Positions 1 through 5,841 of a stretch of 11,388 nucleotides of DNA are shown here, in pieces. The position numbers and the translations under genes are program-made. The DNA lies in contig URSN01000059.1 of assembly GCA_900550525.1 (NCBI GenBank), positions 1 to 11,388 of the forward strand. The letters run 5' to 3'. Every line of letters begins with the position of its first letter. Positions within the stretch are counted from its first letter, which is position 1. The notes below the pieces were generated by a model that was given only the letters and a program-made list of their open reading frames with translations, was not told the DNA's origin and did not search any database. This DNA comes from an uncultured Eubacteriales bacterium. Its GTDB lineage: Bacteria; Bacillota; Clostridia; Christensenellales; CAG-138.

Positions 1-260
1 CGCCGCTGCCGCGGCGCGACCCCGTCGCCAACCCGTTCCCGAACATCTTTCCCGGCGCGGTCTTTGCGCGCGTGACGCTGCCCGGCGGCGCGGCGCACCT
101 TGCGGGCGAGTGGCAGCGCGGCGGCGAGCGCATGCAGATCACCGCGGTGCCGGGCGCGTACAGCCCGCGCCCGCCGGCGCACCTGCCGGACTTTACGCGC
201 TACATCCGCGCGCGCAGCGGCGGCTACTGGATTCGCGTGCGCCCGGCGCCGCGCGCCTGA
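1..260 (+). CDS. C-terminal fragment of an unrecognised protein
   Basis: The frame beginning at position 3 is open from the window edge to a TGA at 258-260, giving about 85 residues with no in-window start. I do not recognise a named family. Visible features are a Pro/Phe-rich stretch (NPFPNIFPGA), then VTLPGG, AVPGAYSPRPP and a Tyr/Trp-containing end (FTRYI, GGYWIRVRP). The conserved-looking Gly/Pro/aromatic pattern and its agreement with the GC-rich codon bias argue that it is real. There is no membrane segment or signal in this fragment. Its last 37 bases overlap, tail to tail, the end of the minus-strand permease gene. The function is unknown. Confidence 0.55.
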   Translation, partial: PLPRRDPVANPFPNIFPGAVFARVTLPGGAAHLAGEWQRGGERMQITAVPGAYSPRPPAHLPDFTRYIRARSGGYWIRVRPAPRA

Positions 261-898
261 GCGGCGCGCCCCCCGGCGCGCGGCGCGTACAGCTTCAGCG
301 CCGCCAGGTACGAGAGCGCCAGGAGCGCGAGCACGGCGGCGGCGAGCGCGGCGAGCGGCCCGTATCCCGCCGCGCCGCCGGGCAGGGACAGGGCGATGCC
401 GTGGCCGCCCGGCAGCATTACGAGGACGCACAGCGCGCCGAGCAGCACCACCGTCAGCAGCCGCGCGCGCTCCGTGCCGAAGCGGAAGGCCAGCGGCAGC
501 GCCAGCGCCGAGAACAGCAGCGGCAGGAGCGAGAGCGCCGCGATCGCGCCCGCGCCAAGCGGCAGGGGGCGTCCGAACGCCGCGCCGATCAGGCCGGCCA
601 GCAGCAGCAGCGCCGCGCCCGGCAGCGGGGCGAGCAGCGCCGTCACATACCTTGCGCCCACGAGCGCGCGCCGGGACACGGGCAGCGCCGCCGCAAAGCG
701 CGGGAAGCCGCACGCATCGTCATACGCCTGCAGCGTGACCGGCAGCATCGCCCCGAGCAGCAGCGGGTAGGCGGCAAACCACGCCGAATCCGCATACACC
801 GTGCACGCGGCGAACACCGCGGCGATGGGCAGCAGCGGCCAGCAGCGCCTGCGCGCCGCGTACCAGTCCTTCAGCAGCAGTCCGCCGATGCAGCGCAT
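224..898 (-). CDS. ABC-2 type transporter permease of a YtrA-type operon
   Basis: This is a 224-residue polytopic membrane protein, the likely transmembrane partner of the ATPase encoded just upstream. It begins with a short cytosolic LLLKDW motif and has about six hydrophobic segments separated by Arg-rich loops. It also has the stretch YDDACGFPRFAAALPVSRRA, typical of the BcrB/ABC2_membrane_5 type permeases found with YtrA-like regulators. I chose the ATG at 898 because GGAGGAGGGG sits about seven bases upstream. A GTG at 904 would directly abut that site. The start overlaps the ATPase end by 28 bases, suggesting translational coupling. The tail past about residue 205 is Arg/Ala/Gly-rich. 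The substrate cannot be read from sequence. Family members act in drug or peptide export, cell-envelope stress or acetoin-linked transport. Confidence 0.85.
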   Translation of the reverse strand: MRCIGGLLLKDWYAARRRCWPLLPIAAVFAACTVYADSAWFAAYPLLLGAMLPVTLQAYDDACGFPRFAAALPVSRRALVGARYVTALLAPLPGAALLLLAGLIGAAFGRPLPLGAGAIAALSLLPLLFSALALPLAFRFGTERARLLTVVLLGALCVLVMLPGGHGIALSLPGGAAGYGPLAALAAAVLALLALSYLAALKLYAPRAGGRAAQARGAGRTRIQ

Positions 899-1794
899 GC
901 GCACCCCTCCTCCCTTGCCAGCAGAATGAACAGGTCCTCGATGTTCACCGGGTCCGCCCGCAGCGCCGCGGGCAGCCGCGCGCGCTCCACGAGCAGCTCC
1001 ACGCCGTAGGGGGTGGCGCGCCGGGCGCGCACGGCCGCCTCCGGCACGGCGGCAAGCGCCGCCGCGCTGCCGCGCAGCAGGCCGAAGCGTTCGAGCAGGC
1101 GGTCCTTCTCATCGCACAGCAGCAGCCGCCCCGCATGCAGCAGCGCGATGTAGTCGCACGCCTTTTCAAGGTCGCTCACGATGTGCGACGAGAGCAGCGC
1201 CGCGTGCGCGCCGTCGCGCGTGAAATCCATGAGGATGGTCAGGATGTCGTCGCGCACGAGCGGGTCGAGCCCGGCGGTCGCCTCGTCGAACACGAGCAGC
1301 TCCGCGCCGTGCGAGAGCGCCGCGGCGAGCGCCAGCTTCTTGCGCGTGCCGGACGAGAGCGCGGAAAACGGCTTGTCCGCCGGCACGGCCAGGCGGTCGA
1401 GATAGCCGCGGTACGCGCCGCCGTCCCACGCGGGGAAGACGCGGCGGAACAGCCCGGCGAGCTGCCGCGCGCTCATGTCCGGCGGCAGGCCGATCTCATC
1501 CGGCACGACGCCCACGCGCGCACGGAAGGCGCAGTTGTCGCGCGCCGCGTCCACGCGCTCGCCGAGCACCTGCGCCTCGCCCGCGTCCGGGCGCAGCATG
1601 CCCAGCAGCAGCCGGATGGCCGTGGTCTTGCCCGCGCCGTTCTCCCCGACCAGGCCGAGGATGCAGCCGGCCGGCAGCGAGAGGTCGAGCGGCCCGAGCG
1701 TAAAGCCGGGGAAGGAGCGGCGGATGCCGCTCAGCGCGAAGGCGTACCGCGCCTCCGGCCCGGGCGCGGCCGCCCCGATCGATCCATGTCTCAT
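871..1794 (-). CDS. ABC transporter ATP-binding protein
   Basis: This 307-residue cytosolic ATPase powers the adjacent permease. Walker A is GENGAGKT (residues 50-57), the signature is LSSGT (146-150) in place of LSGGQ, Walker B is LLVFDE (166-171) followed by ATAGLDP, and the H-loop histidine is H204 in SSHIVSDLE. Where the Q-loop glutamine is expected there is VGVVPDE (94-100), so that residue looks replaced, as seen in some YtrB/BcrA-like ATPases. The roughly 85 C-terminal residues after the core form an extra domain, common in drug- and bacitracin-type exporters. The ATG overlaps the stop of the GntR gene as ATGA, and GGAGGAA lies upstream, so the two are translationally coupled. The family is secure; the substrate is unknown. 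Confidence 0.93.
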   Translation of the reverse strand: MRHGSIGAAAPGPEARYAFALSGIRRSFPGFTLGPLDLSLPAGCILGLVGENGAGKTTAIRLLLGMLRPDAGEAQVLGERVDAARDNCAFRARVGVVPDEIGLPPDMSARQLAGLFRRVFPAWDGGAYRGYLDRLAVPADKPFSALSSGTRKKLALAAALSHGAELLVFDEATAGLDPLVRDDILTILMDFTRDGAHAALLSSHIVSDLEKACDYIALLHAGRLLLCDEKDRLLERFGLLRGSAAALAAVPEAAVRARRATPYGVELLVERARLPAALRADPVNIEDLFILLAREEGCACAASADCC

Positions 1795-2168
1795 AACGGT
1801 TCCTCCAACAGGATGTCCAGCATTTCGTGCAGCTCGCCGCGGCCGAGCCCCGCGCCCGCGGCCAGCTTCGCCGCCGCGCGCAGGTGCTCCTCCGCCTGCA
1901 CGAGCGCCTGCTCGCGCAGCAGCGCCCCGCTCTGGCGGGCCACGAAGCAGCCCACGCCCGCGACGGTGTAGATCAGGCCCTCGCGCTCGAGCTCCTCGTA
2001 GGCGCGCTTGGTCGTGATGACGCTGATGCGCAGGTCGCGCGAGAGCGAGCGGATGGACGGCAGCGCCTCGTCCGCGGCCAGCGCGCCGCTTTGGATGGCG
2101 GCGCGGATCTGCCGGCAGACCTGGTCGTAGATCGGCGTGCCGCCGTGGTTGTCGATGGTGATGGTCAT
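1791..2168 (-). CDS. GntR-family (YtrA-type) transcriptional repressor
   Basis: This 125-residue regulator has an N-terminal winged helix and a short C-terminal helical dimerisation segment instead of a ligand-binding domain, the pattern of the YtrA subfamily. Recognisable motifs are GTPIYDQVCRQI, LPSIRSLSRDLRIS (recognition region) and KRAYEELEREGLIYTVAGVG (wing). The ATG at 2168 is preferred because AGAGGA lies eight bases upstream. An in-frame ATG at 2174 is too close to that site, and starts further up would run through the promoter. It is the first gene of the operon with the ATPase and permease. A palindrome over its own promoter (2180-2211) indicates autoregulation, which is normal in this subfamily. 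Release by cell-wall-active compounds is family knowledge, not visible here. Confidence 0.92.
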   Translation of the reverse strand: MTITIDNHGGTPIYDQVCRQIRAAIQSGALAADEALPSIRSLSRDLRISVITTKRAYEELEREGLIYTVAGVGCFVARQSGALLREQALVQAEEHLRAAAKLAAGAGLGRGELHEMLDILLEEPL

Positions 2169-2179
2169 GCGCATGTCCT

Positions 2180-2211
2180 CTGTACAGACTGTATATATAC
2201 AGTATACACAG
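2180..2211. promoter_or_regulatory. Palindromic operator of the GntR/ABC operon
   Basis: The 16-bp core ACTGTATATATACAGT (2188-2203) is a perfect palindrome. It is flanked symmetrically by CTGT (2180-2183) and ACAG (2208-2211), with most positions of the 32-bp whole symmetric. It covers the -10 element and the probable transcription start of the minus-strand promoter, so binding there would block transcription. The best candidate binder is the GntR protein encoded immediately downstream. Confidence 0.8.
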
Positions 2212-2228
2212 TTGAAGCGCGCTGTCAA
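2201..2228 (-). promoter_or_regulatory. Sigma-A-type promoter of the GntR/ABC operon
   Basis: Read on the minus strand, TTGACA (2228-2223) is followed after 16 bases by TATACT (2206-2201). The -35 is a perfect consensus match. The start of transcription would fall near 2194, giving a leader of about 25 bases before the ATG at 2168. The operator palindrome overlaps the -10. Confidence 0.8.
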
Positions 2229-2282
2229 TCCCCCTCGCAAAAAAATGGCGGCGGGGGAAGCGGACGCGCCGGGCGGCGCAGC

Positions 2283-2310
2283 AAAAAAGCGGACGGCGCC
2301 TGCCGCCCGC
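2283..2310 (-). terminator. Intrinsic terminator, minus strand, after tag
   Basis: On the minus strand a nine-pair stem (2310-2302 with 2297-2289, one G-U pair at 2306/2293) closes an AGGC loop and is followed directly by six T residues (2288-2283). This is a standard rho-independent terminator for transcripts arriving from tag, about 170 bases past the tag stop codon. It also insulates the GntR promoter just beyond it. Confidence 0.75.
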
Positions 2311-2491
2311 GCTTGCGGGTTCGCCGAGTTGCCCGGTATGCTTATTTTGGTCTGCCGCCCGCGCTCGCAGCCGCGCTCCGCCGCCCGGAATGTTTGCTTC
2401 AGCCCTGCCGCCCGCGCGCTTGCGGGTTCGCCGAGTTGCCCGGTATGCTTATTTCGGCCCCGCCGCGCCGCCCGGTATGCTTATTTCGGCC
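2301..2491. repeat. Tandem/interspersed copies of a 22-bp element in the tag 3' UTR
   Basis: A 22-bp unit whose plus-strand core is GCCCGGTATGCTTATTT occurs at 2331-2352, 2438-2459 and 2470-2491. A diverged copy lies at 2383-2404. The first and third copies share about 30 further upstream bases (2303-2330 and 2408-2437), including a small CCCGC...GCGGG hairpin. The copy at 2470-2491 contains the last codons and the TAA stop of tag, so the gene end has either been duplicated into its own 3' UTR or captured the element. The origin is unknown. It could be a dispersed REP-like element or a local duplication. Confidence 0.75.
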
Positions 2492-3059
2492 CCGCCGCGC
2501 CGCCGGGCGGCGCGAGAAAGCACCCCGGCTCGTGGCCGTTGATCACGCCCGCGGCCTGCAGGAAGGCGTAGGCGACGGTGGGGCCGAAAAAGCGCATGCC
2601 GCGCCGCCGGAGATCGCGCGCGAGCGCCTCCGACAGCGGCGAGCGCGAAAGCCCCTGCTCGTACAGCACGCGGCCGCCGGTCCAGCCCCACAGATAGGCG
2701 TCGAAGCTGCCAACCGCCTGCTCGACGGCGAGGAACACGCGCGCGTTGCCCACCGCCGCGCGGATCTTGCGCTCGTTGCGGATGCTGCCGGGGTCGTTTT
2801 GCAGCGCCCGGAGCTTTTCCTCGCCGTAGGCGGCCACCGCGCCGGGGTCGAAGCCGCCGAACGCGCGCCGGAACGCTTCGCGCTTGTTGAGCACGCACTC
2901 CCACGACAGCCCGGCCTGGAAGCATTCGAGCGTCAGCAGCTCGAACAGCCGCTTCTCGTCGTGCAGCGGCACGCCCCATTCCCCGTCGTGATAGCGCACA
3001 TACCGATCGTTTTTCGGGTTTGCCCAGCGGCAGCGCCGCCGTCCGTCCGGCCAGTCCAT
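2481..3059 (-). CDS. tag: DNA-3-methyladenine glycosylase I
   Basis: This base-excision repair enzyme removes 3-methyladenine from alkylated DNA in the cytosol. It has 192 residues, close to the usual Tag length of about 187. Zinc-site residues are visible as C10, H24 (YHDGEWG), H176 and C180 (NGHEPGC), matching Cys4, His17, His175 and Cys179 of the E. coli enzyme. E45 in LLTLECFQAGLSW corresponds to its Glu38. The ATG at 3059 has an AGGAG upstream. The frame stays open upstream to 3209, but that extension is low-complexity Ala/Arg and beyond family length. The stop lies inside a repeated 22-bp element. The 263 bases between this gene and the upstream XRE gene are GC-rich with no clear promoter or terminator, so co-transcription with the XRE gene is possible. 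Confidence 0.95.
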   Translation of the reverse strand: MDWPDGRRRCRWANPKNDRYVRYHDGEWGVPLHDEKRLFELLTLECFQAGLSWECVLNKREAFRRAFGGFDPGAVAAYGEEKLRALQNDPGSIRNERKIRAAVGNARVFLAVEQAVGSFDAYLWGWTGGRVLYEQGLSRSPLSEALARDLRRRGMRFFGPTVAYAFLQAAGVINGHEPGCFLAPPGGAAGPK

Positions 3060-3322
3060 CCCGTCCGCTCCTCTCCCCGCGCCGCGCGCCGATGGGGCGC
3101 GCCGCGCGGCCGCATCCGTCCCCGGCGCGCCGCATCGCGCATGATGCAAGCGGAGGCCGTTATGCGCGTGCGCCGCCGCGCCCGCCATCCGCCCCGCCCG
3201 CGTGCGCAAATCGCGCGCCGGCCGCAGCGGGAAGCGCCCTCACAGCCGGTCCGCGCCCCGGCCGCGCCGCCCGGCGCTGCCGTTGGCTCCCGCCCGGCGC
3301 TTCTGATCCGTCCGCAGAAAGG

Positions 3323-3694
3323 TCAGGGGCCGTCCGCCCCGTCCGCGGCGCGGACGCGCCCGGCCGGCGCATCCGCGCCGTCCTCCGGGCGGCCCATGCC
3401 GAGCAGGATGCGCACGGCCGGCTGCATCGACGGCATGCTGCGGTAGCGCGCGATCAGCTGCCGCTCCTCCTCGCTCAGGGCCTCCCTGTTCAGCCGCACG
3501 TCCAGCAGCTCGTCCGCCGAGACGCACAGCGCCCGGCACAGCGCGGCGAGCACGTCCGCATCCGGCCGGTTGATGCCCTGCTCCCAGTTGGAAACGCGCC
3601 CGCTGCTCACGCCGATGCGCGCGGCCAGCTCCTTCTGGCTCATGCCGCGCAGCCGCCTGAAACGGCGCAGCCGCGGCCCGATTTCATATCGCAT
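3323..3694 (-). CDS. XRE-family helix-turn-helix regulator
   Basis: This 123-residue DNA-binding protein has a Cro/C1-type HTH at about residues 5-60: IGPRLRRFRRLRGMSQKELA, then VSSGRVSNWEQGINRPD and a fourth helix ending in VSADELL. A short helical segment, LSEEERQLIARYRSM, follows and then a low-complexity Ala/Gly tail. The ATG at 3694 is set by AAGGAGG eight bases upstream. An upstream in-frame ATG at 3739 lies in the leader and is less likely. The gene is divergent from the small XRE gene at 3901, with a shared AT-rich control region. It may repress itself, its neighbour, or the surface operon beyond. It resembles SinR only in being an XRE protein next to a sipW-type operon. Confidence 0.9.
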   Translation of the reverse strand: MRYEIGPRLRRFRRLRGMSQKELAARIGVSSGRVSNWEQGINRPDADVLAALCRALCVSADELLDVRLNREALSEEERQLIARYRSMPSMQPAVRILLGMGRPEDGADAPAGRVRAADGADGP

Positions 3695-3710
3695 AGCTTC
3701 TGCCTCCTTA

Positions 3711-3730
3711 CGGTTTTGATGAGAAAACCG
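3711..3730. promoter_or_regulatory. 20-bp inverted repeat in the XRE gene leader
   Basis: CGGTTTT (3711-3717) and AAAACCG (3724-3730) form a perfect 7-bp inverted repeat with a six-base centre. It lies between the minus-strand -10 and the ribosome binding site of the XRE gene. It could be an operator for an XRE dimer or an RNA hairpin just upstream of the ribosome binding site. Confidence 0.55.
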
Positions 3731-3747
3731 CAAAAACACACATTCTA

Positions 3748-3776
3748 ATTATAGCAGGATATCGGGCGCGGTTAAA
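3748..3776 (-). promoter_or_regulatory. Promoter of the 123-residue XRE gene
   Basis: On the minus strand, TTTAAC (3776-3771) is followed after 17 bases by a perfect TATAAT (3753-3748). The preceding TGC makes an extended -10. This gives a leader of roughly 45 bases to the ATG at 3694, containing the 20-bp inverted repeat. Confidence 0.7.
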
Positions 3777-3785
3777 CACAAAACT

Positions 3786-3863
3786 CAAGAATAACTGTAG
3801 TGATTTTCTTGACAAACCAGAATTACTGTTATACAATGAACCAAATCAAGATTATCTGTATAG
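3786..3863 (+). repeat. Three helically spaced direct repeats over the plus-strand promoter
   Basis: CAAGAATAACTGTAGTG (3786-3802), CAGAATTACTGTTATAC (3818-3834) and CAAGATTATCTGTATAG (3847-3863) share AGA[AT]T[AT][AT]CTGT. Aligned on that motif the copies are 31 and 30 bases apart, about three turns of the helix. The first lies upstream of the -35, the second covers the spacer and -10, and the third covers the transcription start. This is the arrangement expected of repressor sites for a cooperatively binding protein. Confidence 0.65.
3809..3837 (+). promoter_or_regulatory. Sigma-A-type promoter toward the small XRE gene
   Basis: A perfect TTGACA (3809-3814) is followed after 17 bases by TACAAT (3832-3837). 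This is one of the strongest-looking promoters in the window. It drives the gene starting at 3901 after a leader of about 57 bases and might read on toward the surface operon, since I see no clear terminator in between. Confidence 0.8.
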
Positions 3864-3900
3864 GGATTCTGCTGGCAAAAAAGGGGAGGGGGAGCAGCGT

Positions 3901-4119
3901 ATGCATGTCTATGAGCGGGTGCGCGCCTATGTGGAGGAGCGGGGGCTCGAGCCGGGCGCGGTCGCAAGCACGGCGGGCATCCCGCGCACGTGGTTTGCCG
4001 CGATGCTGGCGGGCAAGCGGCGCATGTATGTCGATGATCTCAGGGCGATCTGTCTGGCGCTCGGCGTGAGCGCGGACGAGATGATCGCCTATGGCGAGCC
4101 CTGCGAGCGGACGGGCTGA
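3901..4119 (+). CDS. Small XRE-family helix-turn-helix protein
   Basis: This 72-residue protein is essentially one Cro/C1-type HTH domain: VYERVRAYVEERGLEPGAVA, then AGIPRTWFAAMLAGKRRMYV (recognition-helix region) and DLRAICLALGVSADEMI. A purine-rich GGGAGGGGGAG lies about six bases upstream of the ATG. Such single-domain proteins occur as phage or ICE-like regulators and as chromosomal repressors. It is divergent from the 123-residue XRE gene and lies 362 bases upstream of the signal peptidase gene. The three direct repeats overlapping its promoter suggest auto- or cross-regulation. Its target genes cannot be read from sequence. Confidence 0.85.
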   Translation: MHVYERVRAYVEERGLEPGAVASTAGIPRTWFAAMLAGKRRMYVDDLRAICLALGVSADEMIAYGEPCERTG

Positions 4120-4481
4120 CGGGCCATGGGGCCGCGGGCGCGGCGGCGGGGCCGATTGCGGGGAACGGGCGCCCGGACAAGGGCGCGGCGGGGCCGCGCA
4201 CGATGCGACAGGATTTCCCCCCGGCTTCGACCGGACGCGCCAGTCTTAGCCCGTTGTTCCCGGATGGGGCCGCCGCTATACTGAAGGCGAAACGGATGCG
4301 CGGCCCGCGCGCGGCGGCGGTTTTGCCCGCGGCAAGGCGGGTTTGCCCCGCCGGGACGGCGGCGGTTTACCCGTTCTGGCGGGGACGGCGTATAGCGCGG
4401 CGGGCGGCGGCGTATAGTGAAAGCGGGCTTTGACGGGCGCGGCGGCGGCCGCGCGGCCGGACGGCGAGGAGGGGAAGCGGC
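4120..4481 (+). other. GC-rich leader region before the surface operon
   Basis: No gene is supported in these 362 bases. The region holds a probable promoter (4254-4282), two copies of CGGCGTATAG 22 bases apart (4386-4395 and 4408-4417), a small hairpin GGCGGG/CCCGCC near 4337-4353, and the AGGAGG (4467-4472) of the signal peptidase gene. No terminator with a T-run was found after the XRE gene, so read-through into the operon is possible. Confidence 0.6.
4254..4282 (+). promoter_or_regulatory. Probable promoter of the sipW surface operon
   Basis: TTGTTC (4254-4259) is followed after 17 bases by TATACT (4277-4282). It stands in otherwise very GC-rich DNA and would give a leader of about 190 bases with potential structure. 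It is weaker than the promoter at 3809, so confidence is moderate. Confidence 0.5.
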
Positions 4482-5096
4482 ATGGGCGCTCCGGCGCACG
4501 AGAGGCTGCGCAGCGCGGCGGCGGCGCTGCCCGCGCTGCGGGCGGTGCTGCTGGCGGCGGCGCTGGTGGGGCTGCGCCTTGCCGGGCTGCGTCCCTACGT
4601 CATCCTCAGCGGCAGCATGGAGCCGGTCTATCCGGTGGGCTCGCTGGTGTATGTGCGCCCGGCGGCGGCCGGCAGCGTCGCCGCGGGGGATGCGATCGCC
4701 TTCTATCTGGCGGACGGGGAGACGGTGGCGGTCCACCGCGTGATCGGCGTGGACGCGGCGCGCGCGTGCTTCTCCACCAAGGGGGACGCCAACGCCGCGC
4801 CGGACGCGGCGCCGGTCGCCTTCACATCGCTCATCGGCCAGCCCGCGCTGTGCGTGCCCTATCTGGGGTATGCGGCCGCGTGGCTGGCGCAGCCGCCGGG
4901 GCTGTACATCGGCGCGGCGGCCGTGGCGGGGATGCTGCTGCTGTTGCTGCTGCCGGGGCGCGGGGCCTCCGCTTCCCGGGCCGAGACGGACAGCGCGGCG
5001 GGGCGGCGGCGCACGACGCGCCGGGCCCGCGCCGAAGCGGCGCGCGCGCTGCGCGAGGCGGCGGCCATCCGGCGGCGGACGGGGCGCGCCCGCTGA
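4482..5096 (+). CDS. sipW: SipW-type (ER/archaeal-like) signal peptidase I
   Basis: This membrane-bound serine protease cleaves the signal peptides of co-encoded surface proteins on the outer face of the membrane. It has 204 residues. TM1 is at about 18-38. Catalytic Ser45 is in ILSGSMEP. A His85 in VAVHRVI stands in place of the Lys of typical bacterial type I peptidases. The conserved STKGDANAAPD box (98-108) supplies the Asp, and TM2 is at about 141-158. The Ser-His pair is diagnostic of the SipW class, dedicated to TasA/camelysin-like substrates. The last 45 residues are strongly Arg-rich and should be cytosolic. AGGAGG lies nine bases before the ATG. It is the first gene of the operon, directly followed by three likely substrates and a vWA protein. 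Confidence 0.93.
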   Translation: MGAPAHERLRSAAAALPALRAVLLAAALVGLRLAGLRPYVILSGSMEPVYPVGSLVYVRPAAAGSVAAGDAIAFYLADGETVAVHRVIGVDAARACFSTKGDANAAPDAAPVAFTSLIGQPALCVPYLGYAAAWLAQPPGLYIGAAAVAGMLLLLLLPGRGASASRAETDSAAGRRRTTRRARAEAARALREAAAIRRRTGRAR

Positions 5097-5118
5097 AAAA
5101 CGGGGAAGGAAAGCAACG

Positions 5119-5142
5119 CCGTCCGGCGGCGACGCCGGGCGG
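5119..5142 (+). promoter_or_regulatory. RNA hairpin between sipW and the first TasA-like gene
   Basis: A ten-pair stem (5119-5128 with 5133-5142, one G-U pair) closes a GCGA loop of the stable GNRA class. No T-run follows, so it is more likely an RNA processing or stability element, or a partial attenuator, than a full terminator. Confidence 0.5.
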
Positions 5143-5193
5143 GTGAGATACGGCATCACAGGCTTATCAAACAAAAAGGGGGTTACAACAACC

Positions 5194-5739
5194 ATGAGAA
5201 ACAGGAAACGAATCGTCATTGCGGCGGTGTGCGCCGCGCTGGTGGCCATGCTCGCCGCAACGGGCGCGATCGCCTGGCTGACCGACCAGACGCAGGAGGT
5301 GAAGAACACCTTCACCGTCGGCAACATCGACATCGACCTGGCCGAGACGGCCGACGATTTCAAGATGGTGCCGGGCAACGACATCGCGAAGGACCCGGTC
5401 GTCACCGTCAAGGCCGGCAGCGAGGATTGCTGGCTGTTTGTGAAGATCGACGAGAGCGCCAACCTCGCCGACTTCATCGCGTATGAGGTGGCCGAGGGCT
5501 GGACGGCGCTCGAAGGCGAGGACGGCGTGTACTACCGCGAGGTGGCGGCCGCCGAGGAGGACGCGGCGTTCTCCGTGCTGGCGGGCGACACGGTCCACGT
5601 GCTGGATACCGTCACCAAGGAGCAGATGGACGCGCTGACGCAGGAGACGTATCCGACGCTGGCCTTCACCGCCTACGCCGTGCAGAAGGCGAACCTGGCC
5701 GACGCGGCCGCCGCCTGGGCCGCCGCGCAGGGCGCGTAA
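5194..5739 (+). CDS. TasA/camelysin-like secreted protein 1 (SipW substrate)
   Basis: This 181-residue exported protein is probably a structural subunit of a surface fibre. The signal peptide is basic MRNRKR, a hydrophobic core, then ATGAIA with cleavage expected after A27. The mature N terminus reads LTDQTQEVKNTFTVGNIDID, the hallmark of SipW-cognate TasA/CalY proteins. The remainder is acidic and alternates strand-like segments (VTVKAGSEDCWLFVKI). It ends in an Ala-rich helix with no wall anchor. The ATG at 5194 has AAAGGGGG upstream at a longer-than-usual 11 bases. The frame is open further upstream, but that part overlaps sipW in another frame and lacks a good start. The strong hairpins after it suggest it is made in excess of the downstream genes. 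Confidence 0.88.
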   Translation: MRNRKRIVIAAVCAALVAMLAATGAIAWLTDQTQEVKNTFTVGNIDIDLAETADDFKMVPGNDIAKDPVVTVKAGSEDCWLFVKIDESANLADFIAYEVAEGWTALEGEDGVYYREVAAAEEDAAFSVLAGDTVHVLDTVTKEQMDALTQETYPTLAFTAYAVQKANLADAAAAWAAAQGA

Positions 5740-5760
5740 CGCGCACGGACCGGAGCCCCT

Positions 5761-5841
5761 CCCGCCCGCATGGCGGGCGGGGGCTGTCCCGGCGGCCCGA
5801 GAAGCGGGCCGCCGGGACAGCCGCATCCGTGCGCGGCACGG
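5761..5841 (+). promoter_or_regulatory. Cluster of three strong RNA hairpins between two TasA-like genes
   Basis: Hairpin 1: CCCGCCCGC (5761-5769) pairs perfectly with 5773-5781 around a three-base loop. Hairpin 2: CTGTCCCGGCGGCCCG (5784-5799) pairs perfectly over 16 bp with 5805-5820 around AGAAG. Hairpin 3: CCGTGC (5827-5832) pairs with GCACGG (5836-5841). None is followed by a T-run. Placed right after the first subunit gene, they most likely protect its mRNA 3' end or attenuate downstream expression, setting subunit ratios. Confidence 0.75.

Noticed and set aside
2331..2491. CRISPR-like array
   Set aside because: Spacing between units is irregular, one unit is diverged, there are only four units, intervening sequences are themselves related, and no cas genes are present.
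3060..3209. 50-residue N-terminal extension of Tag
   Set aside because: Tag family length, the zinc cysteine near the N terminus and an AGGAG before 3059 all support the shorter start.
1827..3446. 539-codon plus-strand open frame across GntR, tag and XRE
   Set aside because: It is antisense to three genes with recognised domains and has Arg/Ala-rich composition typical of a codon shadow.
3786..3863. CRISPR or replication iterons
   Set aside because: Only three imperfect short copies overlapping a promoter, with no Rep protein or DnaA boxes recognised nearby; a regulatory array is simpler.
3785..3967. 60-codon minus-strand frame in the divergent control region
   Set aside because: It crosses both promoters and the repeats, has no ribosome binding site, and shows no recognisable sequence.
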